From positions 1 through 11,277 of the forward strand of contig DATKKX010000364.1 in NCBI GenBank assembly GCA_035542775.1: a stretch of DNA of 11,277 nt. The letters are read 5' to 3'. Position 1 is the stretch's first letter, and each line of letters opens with the position of its first letter. Made by a program: the position numbers and the translations under genes. Positions 1-5,906 of the stretch are shown here, in pieces. Origin of the DNA: DATKKX01 sp035542775 (GTDB lineage: Bacteria > Planctomycetota > Phycisphaerae > UBA1845 > UTPLA1). The notes under the pieces were generated by a model. That model was not told where the DNA came from. It was given only the letters and a program-made list of their open reading frames with translations, and did not search any database.

Positions 1-1066
1 CCACGATGGCGGAATCCCCTAGCGTCGTGGCATTGGTGAACTTCGCAACATGGTTCTGCGTGCCACTGCCGCCGAGTCCTCCTCCGCCACCCGCCGCGGT
101 GGTTTGGACTGTGCCGTCGGGGAACTTGAATCCGCCGGAGCCGCCGGTCGATTCCACCGTGCCGTTAACGGTCAGCGCCGAGCTCGGAGTCGGCGTGCCG
201 ACGCCCACACGGCCGCTGAAGTAGCCGCGGCCGACAAAATACCCGGCATATCCATCGGGGGAATCGGCCTCACCGTAAAACGCGTAATTCGTACCCGACC
301 CCGCGGAGGCCAGACCAAACACGCCGAACCCCGCAGCGCTGTCGCTTTCACCAAAGACGCCGTACGTAGGACCCGACGCCGCGGAGGCCCAACCCAGTAC
401 GCCGGTGCCCCGGGTACTGTTGCTGGCCCCGAAGACCCCTTTCCCGGCGCCGGTGGAGGCGAGATCGTAGCCGTAGATTGCCTGACTATCCGGACCGCTG
501 GTGAAGACCGACAGGCCGTCGCCCGAACTGTCGGCCTTGGTGTTCCTGACGCTCACGACGGCCCCCGCCGTCGCCGCAGCGGCGTCCAGGGCGTGCGACG
601 GGCTGCTGGTACCGATACCCACATTGCCGCCGTCGTAGTACAGGTCTTCGCCCGACTTCACCCAGGGAGCTAGGGCGTTCAGCGCGTACGGCGAGGGCGT
701 CAGCTCCTGCCATGGCGTGAGCTGGGTGTACGAGCCGCTGCCCGCCGGAGAACGAACGGCGACCTGCAGCCAGCGGGCGTCCCCGGTGAAGATGCCGGTC
801 CCGAAGTCCAGCGTGACCGTGAACAGCCCGTTGGTGATGCTGACGTTGTTGACGCTGAGCGTTGGGCCGACCTGCGTACCCGACGCCATGTCAGCGGCAT
901 CCCACAGGCTGAACTGAAAGTCGGCGGTGCTGTTTACCGGCAGGCCCGCGTGTTTGAGTTGCCCCTGATAGGTGAACGCGGTGCCAGCCGGAGTCTGAGC
1001 CAGGCCGGAGCTGCCGGCCAACAGAACCAATCCCATTCCCACAGTCAATTGCCTTTTTCTGTTCAT
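1..1066 (-). CDS. Secreted tail-fibre-like repeat protein, 3' end outside window
   Basis: An open frame of 355 codons begins at the ATG at 1066-1064 and runs off the left edge with no stop. A GGAG ribosome-binding site lies about 8 bases upstream. Residues 1-24 form a signal peptide (MNRKR, a hydrophobic core, then a GLAQ-type cleavage region), so export is predicted. Residues 30-132 match a module seen at the N-terminus of many planctomycete and other bacterial secreted proteins (FTYQGQL, NGLFTVTLDFG, TPSPYALNA). Next come NVGIGTSSP (148-156), three tandem 26-residue Gly-rich repeats (196-273), a second VGVGTPTPSSALTVNG segment, and GFKFPDGTVQTTAA (312-325), familiar from phage tail-fibre-like and S74-peptidase-type surface proteins. 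The visible end (NHVAKFTNATTLGDSAIV) also fits that family. No phage genes surround it, so I read it as a cell-surface or secreted structural protein. Its function is unknown. A C-terminal intramolecular chaperone could lie outside the window. Confidence 0.85.
   Translation of the reverse strand, partial: MNRKRQLTVGMGLVLLAGSSGLAQTPAGTAFTYQGQLKHAGLPVNSTADFQFSLWDAADMASGTQVGPTLSVNNVSITNGLFTVTLDFGTGIFTGDARWLQVAVRSPAGSGSYTQLTPWQELTPSPYALNALAPWVKSGEDLYYDGGNVGIGTSSPSHALDAAAATAGAVVSVRNTKADSSGDGLSVFTSGPDSQAIYGYDLASTGAGKGVFGASNSTRGTGVLGWASAASGPTYGVFGESDSAAGFGVFGLASAGSGTNYAFYGEADSPDGYAGYFVGRGYFSGRVGVGTPTPSSALTVNGTVESTGGSGGFKFPDGTVQTTAAGGGGGLGGSGTQNHVAKFTNATTLGDSAIV
248..481 (-). repeat. Three tandem 26-residue coding repeats
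   Basis: Residues 196-221, 222-247 and 248-273 of the secreted protein align without gaps as three 26-residue units. The rough consensus is [AG]-[IV]-[YLF]-G at the start, an Ala/Ser-rich stretch, then YGVFG-x-S-x-S. The DNA copies are diverged, so the repeat is old. Regular Gly and aromatic spacing suggests a beta-structured fibre. Confidence 0.7.
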
Positions 1067-1331
1067 CTTGTTCTCCTTGCCTCCTTCGATTCGGAAGGTG
1101 AATCCGTAACGGCCTCCGAGCACCCCTGCGACGCGCACCGCGAACACTTTGGTGCTACCAACCGCCGGAATGACCATCTAGTCCTGGGCCGCCAATGGTG
1201 CTTGGCGACGAATCCAGGTCTAAATCACGCGCGAACAGGAAAAATTGGTGGTTCGCACCCGGACGGGCAACCGCCTGCCGGTCAGCGATGGGTGGGGGAA
1301 TGGACACGAAGGGCTTCCGGCCCAAGGGAGA
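1067..1331. other. Intergenic gap, kinase gene to secreted protein gene
   Basis: These 265 bases separate two minus-strand genes. Near the kinase stop, GGGC and GCCC could form a 4-bp hairpin on the minus strand, but no T-run follows, so it is not a convincing terminator. The only clear signal is the purine-rich ribosome-binding site just upstream of 1066. I see no consensus promoter. Confidence 0.5.
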
Positions 1332-4091
1332 CTATGGCGCCGGCGCGTCGGCCGTTGCGGCAGGTTGCGTCGATGCTTGCCATTCCGTCAGTTTCAGCCG
1401 CCACTCATCCGCCTGCTCCGCATGGCCTTGGCCAGGCTCGGCTGCTTCCCAGCGCTCGTAGAGATTGACCAGAAGGCTTATTACCTGCTGGCGTAGATCA
1501 GGTATCGACGCGGAGACCCGCACAATCGCGTTCTTGTCATACGGGATCGAAGCCAAACGCGTGCTCGCGTCAATGAGCACCGCCGCGGCTTCCGCAAAGC
1601 GATCCAAGTGCGTCAGGGCGTCTGCCAACCCGATGCGGGCGATACAATCATCACGGCTAAAGTATCCGTTCCGGTCGAAGACGCCCAAGGCTTCGCGGAA
1701 CAACGTCTCCGCCTCGGGGTACTCTCCCAGATCGCACAGTACCAGGCCGAGATTGCGCGCGCTATATGCCAGCTGCGGATCCTCCCGCGCTAGCTTGCCG
1801 CGGACCTCAAGAGCCTTGCGCAGCAAGGGTTCCGCGCCCGCAGCGTCACCGAGCCTGTGGACGGTACGCCCCAGATTACTTGCGGCCATCCCGACGAGGG
1901 GGTGATCTTCGCCAAGAAGCTGGCGATACATGGCCAACGCCTCACGGAAAAAGGATTCTGCTCCCGTGAGATCGTCGCGGTAGCTCAGGAGGTCCCCAAG
2001 CTGGTTCAGATTCCCGGCGATGTCCAGATGCTCTGTGCCCAATGAACGGCGGCGTATAGCCAAGGCCTCACGCAACATGCCCTCCGCCGATTCCCACTCG
2101 CCTTTGATCATGGCCACGGTGGCGAGGCTGCCGAGAGTGTCGGCTACGGTTAGGTCCTCGTCGCCGAAGATCTTGCGGCGGAGCGCCAGGGCTTGTTGTA
2201 AGACTGGCTCCGCATGTTCAGCGTCCGTCGCCGTCACGAGTGCCGTTCCGAGGTTGTGCATGGCCGCCGCAACGGCCGGATGATCCTCGCCCAACAGCTT
2301 TCGTCGCACCGCAAGGGCTTCCTCCAGGAGCGGCTGGGCCTGAGCGATATGATTCTGCCCTTTGTCCATCAACAGCAGGCCAAGATCCTCGAGAACTTCC
2401 GCAACTCCCAGATCTTCACGGCCGAACAAGGCCTGCCGCCGGGCCAGTGCGGACCGAAGGTAGGTCTCGGCTTGGTCATACAGGCCGAGAGCTCGGTAGG
2501 TTTGCCCGATCGTCGCGCACACCGCCGCCTCGACCTCCGGCTCGTATCCACCTTGGCCCCGATCCAGCTCTTGTGCCGCCGCATCGAGAACCTCACGCAC
2601 CCGGACATCCGGGTTGCCACCTTCCGCGCCGCGATTGGCCCGGGCCAGCACGTCGTGCATCAGTTTACTGACCGACTCGGCGATCGCGGCCTGCTGGCGC
2701 GCGGCGGCAGCCTCCTGATCCGCGCGACGCGCCTCCGCCATCGCCTTTGCTTCGCTGGTCTCCGCCGCAACTCTACGCTCATCCGCCAGTAGGCGGGCCT
2801 GTTCGGCTCGCCGGCTTTCGCTCACCGCCTGGCGCCAGAAAGTGACCGAACCGATGAGGCCGACGGTCACCAGGGCCACGAACCCCGCGGCGATCACCGC
2901 CGGCAGCCGATATTTGTGCATGTACTTGCGGAGGACGTACGCAGCGCTGTCTCGCTTGGCCTCGATCGGCTCGCCAGCGATGTAGTGGCCAACGTCACGG
3001 CCCAACTCGCCTGCGGACTGATAGCGCCGCTCCCGCTCCTTGGCCAGGCACTTGAGCACGATCGTCTCGACTTCATCGTCAACATCCGCCCGGATCGTCC
3101 TCGGGCGAACCGGCTGAGCCTGCATGATGCGGTCCATGACATCCCGCATGTTGCCGATCACGTCGTACGGGAACCTCCGGGTCAGCATCTGGTAGAGGAT
3201 CACGCCCAGCGAATACACGTCAGTGCGGAGGTCGATCTTGCCCGGTGCACCCTCGGCCTGTTCGGGGCTGGCCCAGGGCAGCGAGCCGACGAACTGGCCC
3301 GTCACGGTCATCAAGCTGGCCGCCCCGCTGGGGCTGCCGGCCACCGTCGCGACCTTGGCCAAGCCGAAGTCCAGAATGTGCGGTTCGCCGTTGTCATCAA
3401 CGCGGATGTTGCTCGGCTTCAGGTCGCGATGGGTAATACCCCTCAGGTGAGCGGCATTGACGGCTTGGCATATCCTCGCAAACAACGTCAGTGTTTGCTT
3501 GATCGAATGCTCCCGGCTGGCGATCCACACATCCAGCGGCTGACCGCTGATGTAGTCCATCACAAAGTAATGACAGCCAGCGGCCCGCCCGCTGTCGTGA
3601 ATGGTCACAATATTGGGATGATTGAGCTGGCTCAGCACCTCCACCTCGCGCTCGAAGCGGGCTTGCTCGGCAGGAGTAGCGAAAGGCCCTTCTCTCATGA
3701 CCTTGAGCGCCACCTTGCGCCTGGTGGATTCCTGAATGGCCTGGAAGACCACCCCCTGCCCCCCGCGATGGATCTCCCGGAGAATCCGGTAGCCTGCGAA
3801 CGAATCCGGCGAAAGCGCCAGCGCGGATGCAGGCTTGGCGGTATCGCCCGAAGTCGGCTTGCGGCCGGAGCGCTGGGCATCGAGCCCGTTCCCCGCCGAT
3901 GATGCCTGCAACTCGTCGCCAAGCCACACTCCGGAAAGTTGCTCGCCGCGGGTGCGAAGGCGACCTTCCGGGGGCAGATGGGCCGCGTCGGCTTCCCGGC
4001 GCGCCGCATCGATCAGCTCGCCGTCGTCGCTCGGCGAATCGCCGTATTCCGGGGAATCTGATCGCCCGCTAGCCAAAATCTTGTCTCCCAC
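1332..4091 (-). CDS. Membrane Ser/Thr protein kinase with C-terminal TPR repeats
   Basis: This 919-residue protein is a Hanks-type kinase. Residues 1-100 are low-complexity. The kinase domain spans about 101-380, with a Gly-rich loop GGQGVVF (110-116), VALK with ATP-binding Lys130, catalytic HRDLKPSN (Asp223), DFG (Asp241) and SPE (275-277), so it should be active. One hydrophobic helix (about 397-419) is followed by an Ala/Glu/Arg-rich probable coiled coil (about 424-475). Then come seven or so kinesin-light-chain-type TPRs of about 42 residues (about 520-806), recognisable by EALAxRRxLxGEDHP. The kinase is predicted to be cytoplasmic and the TPR part on the other side of the membrane, binding proteins. 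The frame opens with GTG at 4091, just after an in-frame stop at 4115-4113, but lacks a well-spaced ribosome-binding site. TTG at 4076 has GGGAG 8 bases upstream and may be the true start. It follows the sigma factor by 106 bases. Confidence 0.93.
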   Translation of the reverse strand: MGDKILASGRSDSPEYGDSPSDDGELIDAARREADAAHLPPEGRLRTRGEQLSGVWLGDELQASSAGNGLDAQRSGRKPTSGDTAKPASALALSPDSFAGYRILREIHRGGQGVVFQAIQESTRRKVALKVMREGPFATPAEQARFEREVEVLSQLNHPNIVTIHDSGRAAGCHYFVMDYISGQPLDVWIASREHSIKQTLTLFARICQAVNAAHLRGITHRDLKPSNIRVDDNGEPHILDFGLAKVATVAGSPSGAASLMTVTGQFVGSLPWASPEQAEGAPGKIDLRTDVYSLGVILYQMLTRRFPYDVIGNMRDVMDRIMQAQPVRPRTIRADVDDEVETIVLKCLAKERERRYQSAGELGRDVGHYIAGEPIEAKRDSAAYVLRKYMHKYRLPAVIAAGFVALVTVGLIGSVTFWRQAVSESRRAEQARLLADERRVAAETSEAKAMAEARRADQEAAAARQQAAIAESVSKLMHDVLARANRGAEGGNPDVRVREVLDAAAQELDRGQGGYEPEVEAAVCATIGQTYRALGLYDQAETYLRSALARRQALFGREDLGVAEVLEDLGLLLMDKGQNHIAQAQPLLEEALAVRRKLLGEDHPAVAAAMHNLGTALVTATDAEHAEPVLQQALALRRKIFGDEDLTVADTLGSLATVAMIKGEWESAEGMLREALAIRRRSLGTEHLDIAGNLNQLGDLLSYRDDLTGAESFFREALAMYRQLLGEDHPLVGMAASNLGRTVHRLGDAAGAEPLLRKALEVRGKLAREDPQLAYSARNLGLVLCDLGEYPEAETLFREALGVFDRNGYFSRDDCIARIGLADALTHLDRFAEAAAVLIDASTRLASIPYDKNAIVRVSASIPDLRQQVISLLVNLYERWEAAEPGQGHAEQADEWRLKLTEWQASTQPAATADAPAP

Positions 4092-4197
4092 CTTCGTCGC
4101 ATTAAGCAGAACTCAGGTCCTCGACCACGGTCGGCCGTCGCTGTAACCACGTCCGGCGGATCCTGCACCCATAATGGGCGACATTTCTGCGCGTTTC
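4092..4197. other. Sigma factor to kinase gene spacer
   Basis: This 106-base spacer joins two genes in the same orientation. It holds a small symmetric site, CCCAT-A-ATGGG (4168-4178), whose 1-base centre is too small for an RNA hairpin but could fit a DNA-binding dimer. It could equally be chance. No terminator is visible, which fits co-transcription. Confidence 0.35.
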
Positions 4198-4818
4198 TCA
4201 CGAGCCGCTGCTGAAAAAACGCGACTCCGAGCCCAGCAGCTCCTGCAAGCAGTCCAGCGCCCTGATCCGCAGCATGTGCACCGCCCCGCACGATTTACCC
4301 ATGGCCGCGGCGATCTCGGCAATGGGCTGCCCGTCGATATCGTGCTCGCGCACAACCTGAGCATACAAGGGCGGTAACCGGGCCATCGCGACCTCAAGTG
4401 CCTGTTGGGACTCGCGGTGGGCGGCATCCCGGCTGGGGGTGGTCGCTGTGGAATCGCGGAGCTGGCTCAATAAAGTGGACCTGGAAGCATCGGCCGCCCT
4501 CGCCCGAACCCGCTGCCGCGGATTCGGTCTCTTTTGACGCTCCAGCTCCTTGATGCCGTCCCGGAGGTTATTCCTCGCCAGGCGCGCGAGCCACGCGATG
4601 AAGCCTTTGCTCGTGCGATCCCTTAGTTGGCTGATCCTCAGGAACGCCTCCAGATAGGTCACTTGCATGACGTCTGCCGGGGCCAGCAGCGTCCGCCATA
4701 CCGGATTGATGTCCAGCCGGCGGCGGACTTCCGGTCCGTGCATCCGCAGCAACGTGGCCAGCGCGTCTTTGTCGCCTCCCGCTGCAGCGATGACTGATTG
4801 ATCGTCGGCATCATCCAT
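4198..4818 (-). CDS. ECF-type RNA polymerase sigma factor
   Basis: This 206-residue protein has the two-domain layout of ECF sigma factors. The sigma2 region (about 16-97) includes APADVMQVTYLEAF and GFIAWLARLARNNLRDGIK, for core binding and -10 recognition. A charged linker (98-135) follows, then sigma4 (about 136-195) with LPPLYAQVV and a helix-turn-helix around IAEIAAAMGKSCGAVHMLRIRA for -35 binding. It resembles the planctomycete-specific sigma-70 group; I name that from recall, not from a search. I chose ATG at 4818; a TTG two codons upstream is also possible, and neither has a strong ribosome-binding site. No anti-sigma factor gene is visible. The Ser/Thr kinase gene follows in the same direction, so the kinase may control this sigma factor, or the sigma factor may drive the operon. 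Its targets cannot be read from the window. Confidence 0.9.
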   Translation of the reverse strand: MDDADDQSVIAAAGGDKDALATLLRMHGPEVRRRLDINPVWRTLLAPADVMQVTYLEAFLRISQLRDRTSKGFIAWLARLARNNLRDGIKELERQKRPNPRQRVRARAADASRSTLLSQLRDSTATTPSRDAAHRESQQALEVAMARLPPLYAQVVREHDIDGQPIAEIAAAMGKSCGAVHMLRIRALDCLQELLGSESRFFSSGS

Positions 4819-5008
4819 GGGCAAGCTACCAGAGTGGATGCAAGGAGAGGTCCGTGCGCACCCTACTCATGTTTGGGCCGCGTGCCAAACCAATATGATA
4901 GCCGCCGCGTTGACTATCGCCAGGATGCCGGCCTTGATTGCTTCGGAGAGCGTGGGCCATGCAGTCACGACTAAGGCCAATTCACGATCGTTTTCAGAAA
5001 AAACCTGA

Positions 5009-5125
5009 GCGCCCGCATGAGCGCCAGGGTTCTCAGCGCCGGAAAGAGCGATGGAATCGGTGGTTACAGATGCGTCCTCGCGGTTTCCTAAACGCAGGTC
5101 GCGCGTTCGAATCGCACCGGGCGCG
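5009..5125 (+). tRNA. tRNA-Arg(CCT)-like sequence, probably a degenerate tRNA gene
   Basis: The 3' half is clearly tRNA-like. There is an AGGTC variable loop (5096-5100), a T-arm with GTTCGAATC (5105-5113), a 3' acceptor strand CGGGCGC (5118-5124) and discriminator G5125, then TTCCA. Upstream, TTCCTAA (5085-5091) reads as an anticodon loop with CCT (Arg). The anticodon stem would be perfect (GCGGT with ACCGC) if one C had not been lost from the 3' strand, and the T-stem has one C-A mismatch. GCGCCCG (5009-5015) pairs 7/7 with the 3' acceptor strand, and TGAG/CTCA (5018-5021, 5032-5035) could be a D-stem. The span is 117 bases, about 40 too long, and the usual T8, A14 and A21 are missing. It is therefore a decayed or interrupted gene, an attachment-site remnant, or an unusual tRNA-like RNA. 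The T-arm and acceptor strand are firm; the 5' half is tentative. Confidence 0.42.
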
Positions 5126-5521
5126 TTCCACTTCATGACTGCGCGCGGCACGGCGCGGGGCTGTGAGGCATGGCAGGCGGCTGGGCGAGTGAACGCAGCG
5201 GACCGAGCCTGGGGACGGGGTAGCCGGGACATTCCTCCACGGAATTCCACGCCAGTAATCACGCCGCTACGGGGGCGGCAACTGGTCGAGAGTTCCTGAT
5301 AAGACCGGGTATTCGCCCGGGCTTGGGCAGGCGGTGCGGGCATTATACTTCTGGCGTAATGTCAAACTTGAAGCCTCGATTCACGAATGAAATTGACGCC
5401 TCATTGGCCGCGGCCGGCCTGCGAAGAGCAGGCTGCCTCGCGAGGAACGGCGGCGAAACCACCTACACCATCTTCCTTCCCCTCCCCTCCTGTGGCCTGA
5501 CCAGCCACGTAACGGCGCCGG

Positions 5522-5558
5522 CGTTCGCTGAGTCTTGATGTGCGGTACTCAGCGAACG
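5522..5558. repeat. Perfect 12-bp inverted repeat with 13-base loop
   Basis: CGTTCGCTGAGT (5522-5533) and ACTCAGCGAACG (5547-5558) are exact reverse complements around a 13-base spacer. As RNA it would make a strong hairpin on either strand, but no T-run follows on either side, so it is not a classic intrinsic terminator. It could be a regulator site, a transcript-stabilising or factor-dependent termination hairpin, or the end of a lost mobile element. Confidence 0.75.
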
Positions 5559-5906
5559 TCGTGCGGCCGTGCCTTTGACGAGGCACAAGCCGGCACCATC
5601 CCGAAGAGCCACGCGTTATTCAACCCGATTCGGAGCATGGGCCCCGGTTGAAGGCTTCCGCGAAAAGTACCAATTCTCGCTTGCGGTTGAGCGGTTTATC
5701 CGTGCACAATCATGTTCCGAGACTCAGCGGATATGAAACCCGGGACCAAGGGACCGTGTCATTGGTTCGAGCGGGCAATCGACCTCTTGATGCGGCCACC
5801 CACGGGGCTTTTTGGGGGAGTGAAGGCTCGGGAAAAGCGGACCGCAGATCAAGGTCGAGCTGCGATGCAAAGTGTGAGGTAAGACCAAGAGACGGAAGGC
5901 AACGTC

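Larger units (their letters stand above)
4819..5906. other. Gene-poor region between divergent operons
   Basis: About 1.1 kb separates the minus-strand sigma/kinase genes from the plus-strand glycoside hydrolase genes. I see no convincing protein gene. It holds a tRNA-like sequence (5009-5125), short inverted repeats such as CCGGG/CCCGG (5305-5320), a TATACT box at 5344-5349, a perfect 12-bp inverted repeat (5522-5558), and the leader of the GH127 gene. Promoters for both flanking operons must lie here, but I cannot place them with confidence. Confidence 0.6.

Noticed and set aside
2916..3902. 328-residue open frame on the plus strand inside the kinase gene
   Set aside because: It is antisense to the conserved kinase motifs and has no recognisable domain.
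4871..4890. TTGGCACG on the minus strand, resembling a sigma54 -24 element
   Set aside because: The matching -12 GC element is absent at the required distance.
4867..5343. 158-residue open frame on the minus strand
   Set aside because: Its GAIRTRDLRL segment is the reverse translation of the tRNA-like T-arm region, a known source of false protein calls. The rest has no recognisable domain.
5359..5538. Possible 59-residue protein starting at ATG 5359, with TATACT (5344-5349) just upstream
   Set aside because: There is no ribosome-binding site, the TTGGGC -35 candidate has only a 15-base spacer, no family is recognised, and the stop lies in the inverted-repeat loop. It is possible but not supported.
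5793..5816. Terminator-like GC stretch followed by TTTTT upstream of GH127
   Set aside because: The arms pair over only about 3 bp, so no stable hairpin precedes the T-run.
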